Notes: a model not told the origin generated them from the letters alone. Numbered from the stretch's first letter, positions 19,211-28,734 are shown. The stretch is 64,000 bases of DNA from a bacterium HR33 (GCA_002923375.1 BEIJ01000004.1:1-64000), one strand, 5' to 3'. Translations and numbers: made by a program.

Positions 19211-19947
19211 CGCCACAGCAGCCCCACCACTGCCGCCGCCGCCACAATCGCCATTCCCACCCTGGTCGCCCCAGCGGAAGGAAGCAACCACCTGCCCACA
19301 ATCACGCAGACAGCCAAGACCAAAGCCGTCCCGAAGCGGCTTCCTTGCGGCAGATCTCCCGTCAACCACGCGGCTGCAACGGGAAGCACGAACCCCGCAG
19401 CCCCAGCCGCGGCCGCGGCCACGATCCCGGGGACCCGGCGAAACACAGAACTGCCCAAAGCAGCGGCAACCCCTGGGCCCATACGCCACCCCACTGCCAA
19501 GGTCCAGTAACGAATCGACAAATGCAGCACGTTGTAGAGCGCGAGAAACAATACCGCGCCCGCCACCGGCGAAACCAGCGCGGCCCCCACAATACCAAGC
19601 GCCGAACACAAAGGCAGCCACCCGATCCAGAAGAGGCGATCACCGACCGAACCCAACGGGCCCACCAGCGCAGTTCTCAAGCGGTCCACTTCCTCTCGAG
19701 AAGATCCCAGGTGCTCCGCTCGAGCTAGCGATCCCGCCGCCAGACCGACGAAATACGGGTGGGCGTTGAAGAACTGGGCTGCTCGGGCCAGCCCCTCCCG
19801 GTAGCGGGGATTCTCTTTGCCGCCGCTCAGCGTCCTCAGTAGAGGCTCCATGGAGAAGGCCAGTCCCAAACCCACCATCCGATCGTAGTTCCACGATCCC
19901 TGTACCGTAAATAGCCGCAGCCACGCCCGAAACTGATCCAGCTTCAT
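19204..19947 (-). CDS. PTS mannose/fructose/sorbose-family EIID membrane component
   Basis: The 247-aa protein has the EIID signature: GSWNYDRMVGLGLAFSMEPLL near the N-terminus, NAHPYFVGLAAGSLARAE and GPLGSVGDRLFWIGWLP. Hydrophobic helices follow to the C-terminus. With EIIC it forms the sugar channel. The start is ATG at 19947, overlapping the EIIC stop in an ATGA. The longer open frame through EIIC is not coding. Confidence 0.92.
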   Translation of the reverse strand: MKLDQFRAWLRLFTVQGSWNYDRMVGLGLAFSMEPLLRTLSGGKENPRYREGLARAAQFFNAHPYFVGLAAGSLARAEHLGSSREEVDRLRTALVGPLGSVGDRLFWIGWLPLCSALGIVGAALVSPVAGAVLFLALYNVLHLSIRYWTLAVGWRMGPGVAAALGSSVFRRVPGIVAAAAAGAAGFVLPVAAAWLTGDLPQGSRFGTALVLAVCVIVGRWLLPSAGATRVGMAIVAAAAVVGLLWRW

Positions 19948-20615
19948 CGGAGAATCACCCAGGCTCCACCCGCTATTAACCCGGCCGCCAGCGACCAGCG
20001 CCCATGCGGGGAAGAGGCCAGGCGCAGAGCACCCAGCGACCCGACTCCTAGAGCAGCTCCGATCGCCGCCGCGCTCAACAAGAGAGCACCCCCGAGCGCG
20101 ACCGGCGGATACCGCCGGAGCAGCAGGGCGACCGCGACGCCGACGGCGGTCAGCACCGCGCTCCTGAACCCGTCTCTCACCACGGCCTTCAAATGCAGTC
20201 GGGCTATAGTCGAAGCGTCCCCCTTCTCCACCGCCGCCCAATGACGCCGGATGTCGTTGCCGTTGCGCCTCCGCAGCCAGTGTATGCTCCACTGGCCTAG
20301 ATAGGCCATCGCCAGACCCAGCGCCGCCGCCAGTCCCAAACCGAGCATTCCCGGAGATCCAGCCGCCACAGTCGCGGCGGCCACGGCAGCCGGACCGTAG
20401 TCCGGATATCGAGCGGCACCCACCGGCAGCAGATCGAGAGCGAAAAGCTCCAGCACCACCCCGACGCTGGCGCCCGCTACCGGATCGCCCAGAATGACTC
20501 CGGCTATTGTTCCGGCCACCAAGGGCCGGGCAATCATGATCTGTCCCAGGCTCACCAAATCCAGCCCGACCAGAGTACCCCATAGAAGCAGCCATCCCAA
20601 CTCGCCGGAGATCAT
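19944..20615 (-). CDS. PTS mannose/sorbose-family EIIC membrane component
   Basis: The 223-aa hydrophobic protein matches EIIC of the mannose family: LDLVSLGQIMIARPLVAGTIAGVILGDPVAGASVG at the start region, then LELFALDLLPVGAARYPDYGPA, which lines the substrate path. Several transmembrane helices fill the remainder. It starts inside the EIIB stop and overlaps EIID. The sugar cannot be told from sequence alone. Confidence 0.92.
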   Translation of the reverse strand: MISGELGWLLLWGTLVGLDLVSLGQIMIARPLVAGTIAGVILGDPVAGASVGVVLELFALDLLPVGAARYPDYGPAAVAAATVAAGSPGMLGLGLAAALGLAMAYLGQWSIHWLRRRNGNDIRRHWAAVEKGDASTIARLHLKAVVRDGFRSAVLTAVGVAVALLLRRYPPVALGGALLLSAAAIGAALGVGSLGALRLASSPHGRWSLAAGLIAGGAWVILR

Positions 20616-21085
20616 AGGAGCTCATCTACGGGCACGGCCCGCGCCGTGGGCAGATCCTGCGCGACTACTTCGATCCCAGAGTCGCGCAAGCGCCGCAAAA
20701 CCAACGCCTCCTCGTCGCTGAGAAAGACGTACGGCAGACGCTCCTTTCTACCTGGTGCCTGATGTAATCCCCCGATGTTCACTCTGCGTATGACCGGAGC
20801 GCTACAGCACAGCCTCTCTAGAGTGTGCACGTCTCCCAGCAGGACAATTGCCCGCTTCGAGGAGTTGGCCAGGTAAGCCAGGCGCTGGGAAGCTTCAGCT
20901 ACCGAAGTGAACTCCAACTGGATCTCGGGAGGTACCCCGATCCGGTACAGCTCTTGCTCCCAAGGACTGCGGCTTACCGCGTCGTCCACCAATAGAATTG
21001 TATCGGCTCCCAGAGCTCTTCCCCAACCCACTACCACCTGCCCGTGGATGTAGCGATCGTCCACTCGGACCAGCTCGAGGCTCAC
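20612..21085 (-). CDS. PTS mannose/sorbose-family EIIB component
   Basis: EIIB passes phosphate from EIIA to the sugar. The phospho-accepting histidine is in VDDRYIHGQVVVGWG (His14). Further family motifs are LLVDDAVSRSPWEQEL and VNIGGLHQAPGRKE. The start is GTG at 21085, overlapping the EIIA stop (GTGA), giving 157 aa. Confidence 0.93.
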   Translation of the reverse strand: MSLELVRVDDRYIHGQVVVGWGRALGADTILLVDDAVSRSPWEQELYRIGVPPEIQLEFTSVAEASQRLAYLANSSKRAIVLLGDVHTLERLCCSAPVIRRVNIGGLHQAPGRKERLPYVFLSDEEALVLRRLRDSGIEVVAQDLPTARAVPVDELL

Positions 21086-21459
21086 AGCTGGATCAGGCGC
21101 AAAGCACGGTTGCCGGTTTCCACGGCCCTCCGAGCGGCGTCGGCGGCCGAGAGATCGCGGTGGTATACGAAGTCCACCAACATTGCGAGATTCACTCCGG
21201 ACACTACCGCACACTCGGGGTGTTCCCGCAGGTAGTGGGCCGCCGCCTGAAGGCAGCTGCCACCCGGAAGGTCCACGAACAGCACGCAAGGCGCATCGCC
21301 CGCCGCAGCCCTGACGCGTTCTTCCAGCAGCGCGAGGCTGCACCCCTCGTTGCTCACCGGGACCAGAGCGGCGCCTTCGCCCGTGATTTCGTCCACCGCC
21401 TGCACCAGAGCCTCGGCTAACACCGCGTGGGACAAAACCACGCCCTTAAGTTTACTCAT
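21082..21459 (-). CDS. PTS mannose-family EIIA component
   Basis: The 125-aa EIIA(Man) domain has its phosphorylated histidine in VVLSHAVLAEALV (His11). Core strands follow (CVLFVDLPGGSCLQAA, VVSGVNLAMLVDFVY). The start is ATG at 21459, overlapping the hprK stop by 8 nt; the longer frame upstream lies in hprK. Placement between hprK and EIIB fits arrangements where EIIA(Man)-like proteins also carry regulatory signals. Confidence 0.9.
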   Translation of the reverse strand: MSKLKGVVLSHAVLAEALVQAVDEITGEGAALVPVSNEGCSLALLEERVRAAAGDAPCVLFVDLPGGSCLQAAAHYLREHPECAVVSGVNLAMLVDFVYHRDLSAADAARRAVETGNRALRLIQL

Positions 21460-22414
21460 AGTCTTCCACAAGATACTCCCGGAGCTCGCGTTGTTCGGCC
21501 ATGCGGCGGAGCAACCTGGCATTGAAGGTCTTGGCGGCATCGATTCCGCTATAGCGGAGCAAATGATTCATCGCCACCACTTCGGAAATGACCGTTATGT
21601 TCTTGCCCGGGTTGAGAGGCACGATCACATGCGGTAGCTCAACTCCGAGTATCTTCGTGGTCTTGGCGTCCAGCCCGGTGCGATCCACGTCTCCAGCAGA
21701 CTCCCAGTCGGTGAGCTCCACTACGACCTCGATCCGTTTCTGCTGCCTTACCGCCCTGATACCGAAGAGAGCCGAGACATCCACCAGTCCGATACCCCGA
21801 ATCTCCATGTACCGATAGGACAGCTCGTGGGCGCGGCCTATCAAGACATCGGTACCGCGCTGGCTTATGTGAACCACATCGTCCGCCACCAGACGGTGAC
21901 CTCGCTCCACCAGATCCAAAACGCACTCGCTCTTGCCGATCCCGGACCTTCCGACGAACAGCAGCCCTACTCCGTAAACGTCCGCCAGGGAGCCGTGTAC
22001 CGTAGTGCTGGGCGCGAACACCTCTAGCAGATAGGGAGTAATCCTCCGGTAGAACTCGGCGGTTTTCAGCTTGGTGCGGATCAGCGGTATCTCCCGCTCT
22101 CGGGCCATCTGCACCAGCTCCCGCGGCGGCGTCTGGGACTTGGTAACGAAGACGCAGGGAACGTCCGGTTTGAGAAACCCATCGAGGGACCGCTCCCGCT
22201 CCGCCGCGGTGAGGCTCCTCAGGTATGCGATCTCGGTTTCGCCCAGTACGTGAAGCCGCTTGGACAGAAAACGGGACGTAAAGCCCGCGAGCACCAGACC
22301 GGGACTGGAAATCTCGGGAACCGTTATTTTACGGTCGAACCCCACTTCCCCGGTCAGGGATTCCAGCTGAAGGGACTCTCCCTTCTGTGCCAACAGATCC
22401 CGAACCGTGATCAC
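21452..22414 (-). CDS. hprK: HPr kinase/phosphorylase
   Basis: HprK phosphorylates HPr on Ser46 and removes that phosphate. The 320-aa protein has the N-terminal domain and His140 preceding the P-loop GRSGIGKS (155-162). The HPrK signature ELSYRYMEIRGIGLVDV follows at about 197-213, and the C-terminal NPGKN-containing helix region completes it. The start is GTG at 22414, overlapping the hpf stop (GTGA). HPr carries the Ser46 target and lies five genes downstream. Confidence 0.96.
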   Translation of the reverse strand: MITVRDLLAQKGESLQLESLTGEVGFDRKITVPEISSPGLVLAGFTSRFLSKRLHVLGETEIAYLRSLTAAERERSLDGFLKPDVPCVFVTKSQTPPRELVQMAREREIPLIRTKLKTAEFYRRITPYLLEVFAPSTTVHGSLADVYGVGLLFVGRSGIGKSECVLDLVERGHRLVADDVVHISQRGTDVLIGRAHELSYRYMEIRGIGLVDVSALFGIRAVRQQKRIEVVVELTDWESAGDVDRTGLDAKTTKILGVELPHVIVPLNPGKNITVISEVVAMNHLLRYSGIDAAKTFNARLLRRMAEQRELREYLVEDYE

Positions 22415-22725
22415 CGATCCCTGCCCGACTGCCCGCTCCTGCGGTTATAGCGGCGACTGGTCTTGTCCAACTGATGCAGCAGCTTCCCTTTGGCGCGGTC
22501 CAAGGCCGACCGAAAATCATCCGCTTCCGCCGAAGCCACCCGAACCTGGCCCCGCGGCAGGGAAAGCTGTATCTCCACGACCTTGCGATGATTGTCGGCC
22601 GCAAAAATCACCTGAGCCCGCTGCGCCCGGTGTGCCTTCCTGGCCACCCGCTCCATGAGCTGCTCGGCGCGCCTCTTGAGGTCATCCGGAACCTCGCAGT
22701 GCCGGGCAGTCACAGTAGTTTGCAT
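22411..22725 (-). CDS. hpf: Ribosome hibernation-promoting factor (short HPF/YfiA type)
   Basis: The 104-aa basic protein has the S30AE fold: MQTTVTARHCEVPDDLKRRAE, then HRKVVEIQLSLP and SAEADDFRSALDRAKGKLLHQL. It lacks the long C-terminal dimerisation domain, so it is a short form. The start is the ATG at 22725, two bases after the glycosyltransferase stop, with GGAGGG 9 nt upstream. Linkage to hprK is common in other phyla. Confidence 0.9.
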   Translation of the reverse strand: MQTTVTARHCEVPDDLKRRAEQLMERVARKAHRAQRAQVIFAADNHRKVVEIQLSLPRGQVRVASAEADDFRSALDRAKGKLLHQLDKTSRRYNRRSGQSGRDR

Positions 22726-22726
22726 G

Positions 22727-23860
22727 TTATCCATCCCTCCTCCGCCCCCGACGGGCGGCATCGATCGTCAGTTGCAGATGCTCTTCCGTCTCCAGCGCCG
22801 CGCGGTCCCAAGAAAACCGCTCTGCAAATTTGCGAGCCGCACGGCCCATGCGTTCTACCAGATCGCGGTCCTCCGCCAGTCGCGCCATGGCCGCGGCCAA
22901 AGACCCAGCGTCACCAAAAGGAAACAGCATCCCCGTCACGCCGTCACGCACCGATTCTCTCAAGCCCGGACGGTCGGCGGCAAGCGCCGGAGTGCCGCAG
23001 GCGGCAGCTTCCACATTGGTAATTCCCCACCCCTCCTTGGCCGAAGGCAAAACCACAGCCCAAGCCAGGCGCATCATCTCCCGCTTCCGCTCCTCGCTCA
23101 CGAAACCGGTGAAAGTTACCACGTCGGTCAGCCCGAGCCTCCGCACCTGACGCTCCAACTGCCGCCGGTCGTCTCCCTCGCCCGCGACCAACAGTCTCGC
23201 CTCGACCCCGCGCTGGCGCAGGATCGCCATCGCCTGCACCGCGGTAGCAACACCCTTATAGCGCTTCAGGCGCCCCAAGTACAGAAAAGTGGGCTCGCCA
23301 GCGCGCGCCTCGGGACGAGGGGTGTACCACTCGCAATCCACTCCCGGGTAAATAACCCGTATTCGCTCGGCCGCAACTCCCCGCCTGATGAGATCTAGCT
23401 TGGTACTCTTACTGATGGCATGAAACTCGGCACGCCGATAGACCCAAGGTAGCGGAAGCTCCGCAAGGGCTACGGCCGCGGCCACCGGCCAGCTAACCTC
23501 GCGAAACGCGGTTAACCCGAACAGGTGCGGCACGACAGCATACACCGGCAACCGTGTGAGCGTGGGAGTGTACAGCGGCAGTTTGTTGATATCTTCGACC
23601 AGCACGTCGAAGTTCGCCTCCTTCAAGGCCTCCCTTATAGCCGGCCTGCCCCGCAGGGCAAAGGAGTAACGACGGCCGTAGCGCCGAATCCGGATACCGT
23701 CTATCACGTCCCGGCCCGCCCCTCCCGGAAAGCCGGAACAGATCAAGGTCACCTCATGACCCCGCGCCACCAATCGCCTGAAAATCTCGAAAAAGTGCAA
23801 CTCGGCGCCACCGGCTTGGGGATTCGCTCGGTCTAGCCAGTTGACCGCGAGGATCCTCAC
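22727..23860 (-). CDS. Glycosyltransferase family 4 protein
   Basis: The 377-aa GT-B enzyme opens MRILAVNWLDRANPQAGGAE, with the N-lobe glycine loop. Its C-lobe carries FLYLGRLKRYKG, the EGWGITNVEAAACGTPALA donor-site motif and a final RFSWDRAALETEEH. It should transfer a sugar from an activated donor, but acceptor and product cannot be named. GTG start overlaps the nusB stop (GTGA). Its setting between nusB and hpf gives no pathway clue. Confidence 0.88.
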   Translation of the reverse strand: MRILAVNWLDRANPQAGGAELHFFEIFRRLVARGHEVTLICSGFPGGAGRDVIDGIRIRRYGRRYSFALRGRPAIREALKEANFDVLVEDINKLPLYTPTLTRLPVYAVVPHLFGLTAFREVSWPVAAAVALAELPLPWVYRRAEFHAISKSTKLDLIRRGVAAERIRVIYPGVDCEWYTPRPEARAGEPTFLYLGRLKRYKGVATAVQAMAILRQRGVEARLLVAGEGDDRRQLERQVRRLGLTDVVTFTGFVSEERKREMMRLAWAVVLPSAKEGWGITNVEAAACGTPALAADRPGLRESVRDGVTGMLFPFGDAGSLAAAMARLAEDRDLVERMGRAARKFAERFSWDRAALETEEHLQLTIDAARRGRRRDG

Positions 23861-24264
23861 AGCAAACCCAGGCGCCGGGCGGTGGCATCGAGTACCCCGT
23901 TGACGAAAGCGGGAGCCTTGGTTCCTCCGAACCAGCGAGCAAGGCGTACCGCCTCATCTATGACCACCACCGGCGGAACGTCGCCCTCCAGAAGCTCGTG
24001 AAGAGCCAGCCTCAAGATGTTTCTTTCAACCGCCCCCACCCGATCGATCCGCCAGTGCTCCACCGCCTGCGCGATCTCGCGATCCAGAGAGCGGTAGTTG
24101 GCGACCACCCCCTCGAAGAGACGCCGGGCCCGTTCCCGGGCCACTCCTGTAAGCTCGCCAAATCCCACCTCGTCCAGCTCAGCTGGCAAGGGGCGCCCCC
24201 TGATTTCCCATGCGTAAAGCGCCTGAAGAGCCCGCGCCCGGGCCTTGCTCTCAGTGCGCAGCAC
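23857..24264 (-). CDS. nusB: Transcription antitermination factor NusB
   Basis: The all-helical NusB fold is recognisable from SKARARALQALYAWEIRG through VGAVERNILRLALHELL and PPVVVIDEAVRLARWFGGTKAPAFVNGVLD. NusB binds boxA RNA with S10 in rRNA antitermination. The start used is GTG at 24264, because AGGGG lies 10 nt upstream; a TTG at 24282 would add six residues. It overlaps the ribH stop, continuing a ribH-nusB pairing found in many bacteria. Confidence 0.93.
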   Translation of the reverse strand: MLRTESKARARALQALYAWEIRGRPLPAELDEVGFGELTGVARERARRLFEGVVANYRSLDREIAQAVEHWRIDRVGAVERNILRLALHELLEGDVPPVVVIDEAVRLARWFGGTKAPAFVNGVLDATARRLGLL

Positions 24265-24733
24265 CGTCTTCCAACCCCTCAATTACCCCCAGCATCTCCA
24301 GCGCCGCAGCAGCCGCCTCCGATCCCTTGTTGCCGGCATCCCCACCGGCCCGCGCCAGCGCCTGCTTCAAGGTGTCACAAGTGAGCACGCCGAATCCGAC
24401 CGGCAACCCGCGGTCTATGGCCACACGGCTCAAGCCTTCGGCCGCCGCTCGGGAAACGTACTCGAAGTGAGGCGTTTCTCCACGGACGACAGCGCCCAGC
24501 GCCACAGCTAGCCGGTAGCGACCGGTGGAGAGCGCGCGATCGACCGCCAGCGGCAACTCGAACGCGCCCGGAACCCAAACCACATCCACCCGATCGTCAC
24601 CCCAACCGGCCTCGGCCAGGGTCTGTAAAGCCCCCTCTAGCAACCGCCGAGTTACACCTTCGTTGTAGCGGCTTACCACCACCACCACCCGCCTCCGGTT
24701 CCCGCGACCCCGCACAGTCCGCCGCGCCGCCAT
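24251..24733 (-). CDS. ribH: 6,7-dimethyl-8-ribityllumazine synthase
   Basis: RibH condenses the ribityl pyrimidine with dihydroxybutanone phosphate. The 160-aa protein has VVVSRYNEGVTRRLLEGAL, WVPGAFELPLAVDRAL, ALGAVVRGETPHFEYV (the catalytic His) and VGFGVLTCDTLKQALARAG. It begins 6 nt after the ribBA stop. Confidence 0.95.
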   Translation of the reverse strand: MAARRTVRGRGNRRRVVVVVSRYNEGVTRRLLEGALQTLAEAGWGDDRVDVVWVPGAFELPLAVDRALSTGRYRLAVALGAVVRGETPHFEYVSRAAAEGLSRVAIDRGLPVGFGVLTCDTLKQALARAGGDAGNKGSEAAAAALEMLGVIEGLEDGAAH

Positions 24734-24739
24734 GAGCGC

Positions 24740-25945
24740 TCAGTGCGCCAACAAGTGGCCCAGCTTGTCGCGCTTTACTTCCAAATAGGAGCGGTTCAGA
24801 TCATTGGGATCCGGCACGATCGGGACCCGCTCGACCAACTTCAACCCATACCCTTCCAGGCCCACCAACTTGCGAGGGTTGTTGGTGAGCACCCTGATGG
24901 AACTGAGACCCAAGTCCATAAGGATCTGGGCGCCGATGCCGTAATTCCTGAGATCGGGAGCAAAACCCAGACGCTCGTTGGCCTCCACGGTATCGTGCCC
25001 CGCATCTTGGAGCTCGTAGGCCTTGAGCTTGTTCAAAAGCCCTATGCCCCGTCCCTCCTGGTCCAGATAAACCACCACACCCAGCCCAGCCTCAGCGATC
25101 ATTTGCATTGCACGCTGGAGCTGCCATCCGCAATCGCAGCGATAGGAAGCGAACACATCCCCCGTCAGGCACTTCGAGTGCATCCGAACCAGGACGTTTT
25201 CCTTGCCGCGAACGTCGCCGTACACCAAAGCCACATGCTCCCGCTCGTCTACGTCGTTGCGGTATCCGATGATCCGAAACTCTCCGTAGGGGGTGGGCAG
25301 CCGGGCCTCGGCTACCCGGTGCACCAGCCGCTCGTTTTGCAACCGGTACGCCACCAACTGCGCGACCGTTACGAAGGTCAGCCCGTGACGCGCCGCGAAC
25401 TCCTCGAGCTGAGGCCGGCGCATCATGGTACCGTCATCCGCCAGGATCTCGCAGATGACGCCCGCCGGGTACAGACCCGCCAGCCTCGCCAGGTCTACGC
25501 TCGCCTCGGTGTGTCCTACCCGCTGCAGTACCCCTCCGGGCTTGGCCCGCAGAGGGAAAACATGCCCCGGCCGCCGGAGATCCGACGGCTCCGTGGCAGG
25601 ATCGATGGCCACCTGAATCGTCTTGGCGCGATCAGCCGCCGAAATTCCCGTGGTAACCCCGAAACGCTTGGCCGCGTCCACGCTCACGGTAAACGCCGTC
25701 TCGTAGGAATCCCCCGTGTCCTCCACCATCTGGGTCAGCCCCAGCGCCCGGCAGCGCTCCGGAGTGAGGGTAAGACACACCAAGCCCCGCCCGTATTTCA
25801 CCATGAAGTTGATCATCTCGGGCGTAACCTTGGCCGCCGCACCTACCAGATCGCCTTCGCTTTCGCGATCTTCGTCGTCGGCAACCACGACCAGCTTGCC
25901 CTGCCTAATGTCCTCGATAGCCCGCTCTATGGTCCCCAATCCCAT
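24740..25945 (-). CDS. ribBA: Bifunctional 3,4-dihydroxy-2-butanone-4-phosphate synthase / GTP cyclohydrolase II
   Basis: The N-terminal RibB half (about 1-205) has [16 protein letters not shown], which binds the metal and ribulose phosphate, and [11 protein letters not shown]. The C-terminal RibA half has [20 protein letters not shown], with the zinc cysteines and catalytic residues, then [14 protein letters not shown] and [18 protein letters not shown]. At 401 aa both halves are complete. It makes the two precursors joined in riboflavin synthesis. Confidence 0.96.
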   Translation of the reverse strand: MGLGTIERAIEDIRQGKLVVVADDEDRESEGDLVGAAAKVTPEMINFMVKYGRGLVCLTLTPERCRALGLTQMVEDTGDSYETAFTVSVDAAKRFGVTTGISAADRAKTIQVAIDPATEPSDLRRPGHVFPLRAKPGGVLQRVGHTEASVDLARLAGLYPAGVICEILADDGTMMRRPQLEEFAARHGLTFVTVAQLVAYRLQNERLVHRVAEARLPTPYGEFRIIGYRNDVDEREHVALVYGDVRGKENVLVRMHSKCLTGDVFASYRCDCGWQLQRAMQMIAEAGLGVVVYLDQEGRGIGLLNKLKAYELQDAGHDTVEANERLGFAPDLRNYGIGAQILMDLGLSSIRVLTNNPRKLVGLEGYGLKLVERVPIVPDPNDLNRSYLEVKRDKLGHLLAH

Positions 25946-25966
25946 AAAACCTCCGCGCTTCGCGCC

Positions 25967-26569
25967 TCAACACTGAAGCGCCTGCCTGGACGCCAGCAGC
26001 TGGCGCACAAACTTGCCTATGAGGTCACCCTCAACGTGAACCCGGCTCCCAGGACTCAGGGATCCCAAAGTGGTATGCTCGCGGGTAAAGGGAACCAGCG
26101 CAACCTCCGCCCGAAAGCCGGGCCGCAGCTCCTGTACCGTAAGGCTCACGCCGTCGACGGCGATCGATCCACGGGGAATCGTGACCTCGGCAACCTCCGC
26201 AGGCAACACCAACTCGACCACCACGACATCCTGCTCCCGCCGCACCGCCGCGACTTCCGCAATCCCGTCGACATGACCCGAAACCAGGTGGCCTCCCAAG
26301 CGGTCTCCCAAAGCCAAGGCCCTCTCCAGGTTGACCCGGTCCCCCACCCTGAGTTCCCCAAGACGGGTGCGCGCCCGCGTAGGAGCGGTAACGTCCACCC
26401 TGAACCCACCGCGCGCAAGATCGGCCACCGTAAGACACACCCCGTTTACCGCGATACTTTCACCCTTCTCGAGATCGCTGTAAGGCGCCTCGATGGTAAC
26501 CGACATTGCACCGCCACCGTCCTGTATCTCGGCCACCCGCCCCACGGCGGTCACTATTCCGGTAAACAT
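25967..26569 (-). CDS. ribE: Riboflavin synthase, alpha chain
   Basis: The 200-aa protein has the duplicated lumazine-binding domain: MFTGIVTAVGRV at the start, VNGVCLTV and SGHVDGIAEV in the first half, repeated as VDGVSLTV and KFVRQLL in the second. It dismutates two lumazines to riboflavin. The start is ATG at 26569, overlapping ribD by 16 nt; the long upstream frame lies inside ribD and is noise. Confidence 0.96.
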   Translation of the reverse strand: MFTGIVTAVGRVAEIQDGGGAMSVTIEAPYSDLEKGESIAVNGVCLTVADLARGGFRVDVTAPTRARTRLGELRVGDRVNLERALALGDRLGGHLVSGHVDGIAEVAAVRREQDVVVVELVLPAEVAEVTIPRGSIAVDGVSLTVQELRPGFRAEVALVPFTREHTTLGSLSPGSRVHVEGDLIGKFVRQLLASRQALQC

Positions 26570-27636
26570 AAGCTGCGATCCACCACAAGTAATGTATCCT
26601 CGCCCAGGGCCCTCCGCTCGGTCACCACCCAACTTCCAGCATCGTCCAGCGGCACCGGCTCCCGCGGGGCGAAGGCCGGCATCCCGGTACCTAACCACCG
26701 GGGGGCCTGAATCCAGTAAAGCCGATCCACCAGCCCTTCGCCAAGGAGCGCCGACGCCAGGGTCGCCCCGCCTTCCACCAGCAGGGAACCGACCCCCCTG
26801 CGCCTCAGCTCCGCCAGCGCCGCACGCAGCCCGTCCACCCCTATGATTTCTACACCGGTCCCCTTCAGCTCGGTTTCCGCAACCGGGAGCGCTGCCGTAC
26901 CGACCACCACCCACGTGGGGACTTCCCGCGCGCTCTGCACCATCCGCAGATCCCGGCGCACTCTTCCGCTGCGAGCGAAAATGATGCGGCGCGGTGCAAC
27001 TCTGGGCACCAAGTCACCGCGAACCGTGAGCAGAGGGTCGTCCGAATCGGCCGTGCGCCGACCGACGGCTATGGCATCGAACCCGGCTCTCAGCCAGTGC
27101 ACGAACTCCCTCGCTTCGGGACCCGATATCCACTGCGATCTTCCCTGGTAGTCCGCCAGGTAACCGTCCAGGGAAGTGGCCACTTTGAGGGCCACGAAGG
27201 GGAGGGCGCCCCTGACACAATTCCACAGGAACGCCGCATTAAGGGCGGCCGCTTCCCGGGCCCGAAGGCCGAACTCCACCTCCACCCCGGCACTCCTGAG
27301 CACCTCGGCACCCCCCCTCGCTACCGGATTGGGATCCCGCAGAGCGGCAACCACCCGCCGAACGCCTGCGCGAATCAACGCCTCGGCACAGGGGGGCGTC
27401 TTGCCGTGGTGGGCGCAAGGTTCCAGCGTAACAACACAGGTGGATCCTGCCGGATCGGAGCAGGACTCCAAGGCGGCCACCTCGCCGTGCGGGCCGCCGA
27501 ACTCCGCGTGATACCCTTCCCCCACCACCCGGCCGTCTTTTAGAAGTACGGCACCGACCATCGGGTTGGGAGAAACCCTTCCCCACCCCTTCCGCGCGAG
27601 CTCCAGGGCGCGGTCCATGGCTTCGAGTTCCGTCAT
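26554..27636 (-). CDS. ribD: Bifunctional riboflavin deaminase-reductase
   Basis: The N-terminal deaminase has SPNPMVGAVL, GPHGEVAAL (zinc His and Glu) and EPCAHHGKTPPC (zinc Cys pair). The C-terminal NADPH reductase starts near LPFVALKVATSLDGYLA and includes LLVEGGATLASALL. At 360 aa both activities are present. The ATG at 27636 has no clear Shine-Dalgarno; ATG at 27618 preceded by GGAA is an alternative. No FMN riboswitch is visible in the 64 nt upstream. Confidence 0.95.
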   Translation of the reverse strand: MTELEAMDRALELARKGWGRVSPNPMVGAVLLKDGRVVGEGYHAEFGGPHGEVAALESCSDPAGSTCVVTLEPCAHHGKTPPCAEALIRAGVRRVVAALRDPNPVARGGAEVLRSAGVEVEFGLRAREAAALNAAFLWNCVRGALPFVALKVATSLDGYLADYQGRSQWISGPEAREFVHWLRAGFDAIAVGRRTADSDDPLLTVRGDLVPRVAPRRIIFARSGRVRRDLRMVQSAREVPTWVVVGTAALPVAETELKGTGVEIIGVDGLRAALAELRRRGVGSLLVEGGATLASALLGEGLVDRLYWIQAPRWLGTGMPAFAPREPVPLDDAGSWVVTERRALGEDTLLVVDRSLCLPE

Positions 27637-27700
27637 TGACAGCTAGACAATCCCGAGCGCCGCAGGACGATCGACATATCTTCTCGTCCGGGACCCGCCG

Positions 27701-28651
27701 CTATTTGCTTCGTCCCGGAAACCTTGCGGCATGCTTGATGAACGTACCGGACCTCAGTTCAGCCCATGCTTGCCGGAGCTCTTCTTCGGTATTCATGACT
27801 ATGGGGCCGTACCACGCCACCGGTTCCTGGAGAGGCCTGCCGGAGACCAGCAGAAATCGGATCCCGTGCTCGCCGGCACGGACGACAACCTCGTCCCCGC
27901 GATCGAAGAGCACCAGCGACCGGTTGGCCACCTCATCGGGCTCCCCTCGCGACTCGGGCGCCAAAGCCGCGCCCGGGGCTCCCACCGGCTCCGTCTTTAC
28001 CGGGCGCGGTTCCGAAGCGTCGCGGAAGGTCCCTGATCCCTGGAACACGTAGGCGAATGCGTGACGAGTGGTCTCTACGGGAAGGACCTTGCGCTTACCG
28101 GGTGGTACCCAGACATCCAGGTAGAGCGGATCCGCCGCAATGCCCTCGACCGGTCCCCTTACACCCCAAAAACTCCCGCAAACGACCCGCACCTTCACCT
28201 CGTCGTCGTCGACGATTTCCGGGATGTCGCCGGCGGCGATGTCCTGGTATCGAGGCTCGGTCATCTTCAAAGAGGAGGGCAGATTGGCCCAAAGCTGGAA
28301 GCCGTGCATCCTCCCCCGGGGATCTCCCTGCGGCATCTCCTGATGGAGGATGCCGCTGCCCGCAGTCATCCACTGGACGTCTCCCGCGCCAAGTTTGCCC
28401 TGATTGCCCAAGCTGTCGCGGTGCTCCACCGATCCGGCCAGCACATAGGTGATCGTCTCTATCCCCCGGTGGGGGTGCCAGGGAAAACCTGCCAGGTAGT
28501 CGTCCGGATTGTCGCTACGGAAGTCGTCCAGCAAAAGGAATGGATCGAAGTCCGCAGTGTCGCCGAATCCGAAAGCCCGCCGCAGGCGCACACCCGCTCC
28601 TTCGATCGTGGGTCTCGCCTGTGCGATACGTTTTATAGGTCGAATGGACAT
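27701..28651 (-). CDS. Pirin family protein (bicupin)
   Basis: The N-terminal cupin carries the pirin metal motif FPWHPHRGIETITYVL and GSGILHQEMPQ, with the His/Glu ligands intact. LYLDVWVPPGK and the VLFDRGDEVVV region form the second cupin. The protein has 316 aa and no signal peptide. Pirins have been described as quercetinases or transcription cofactors, so the role stays open. Start ATG has GAGG 5 nt upstream. It lies alone between purM and ribD, with 145 and 64 nt gaps, and may be its own transcription unit. Confidence 0.88.
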   Translation of the reverse strand: MSIRPIKRIAQARPTIEGAGVRLRRAFGFGDTADFDPFLLLDDFRSDNPDDYLAGFPWHPHRGIETITYVLAGSVEHRDSLGNQGKLGAGDVQWMTAGSGILHQEMPQGDPRGRMHGFQLWANLPSSLKMTEPRYQDIAAGDIPEIVDDDEVKVRVVCGSFWGVRGPVEGIAADPLYLDVWVPPGKRKVLPVETTRHAFAYVFQGSGTFRDASEPRPVKTEPVGAPGAALAPESRGEPDEVANRSLVLFDRGDEVVVRAGEHGIRFLLVSGRPLQEPVAWYGPIVMNTEEELRQAWAELRSGTFIKHAARFPGRSK

Positions 28652-28734
28652 CTTTGCCTCGAGCAGGTATCTGCCGTGTAGGGAAGGAGAAGACTCTCAA
28701 AACTACCGGTATCTAACGTAAGATCGTTCCAAGG

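Noticed and set aside
19204-20625. 473-codon frame spanning EIIC and EIID as a possible fusion
   Set aside because: Only the part from 19947 on resembles EIID. The first part reads EIIC in the wrong frame, and EIIC has its own frame and ATGA overlap.
24743-26710. 655-codon plus-strand open frame
   Set aside because: It is antisense to ribBA and ribE, whose families are certain; long antisense frames are common in GC-rich genes. Its translation has no family features.
27637-27700. Possible FMN riboswitch or terminator before ribD
   Set aside because: The gap is too short and lacks the conserved FMN-aptamer segments. A 7-bp stem there (27688-27694/27712-27718) includes the pirin stop and has no U-run.
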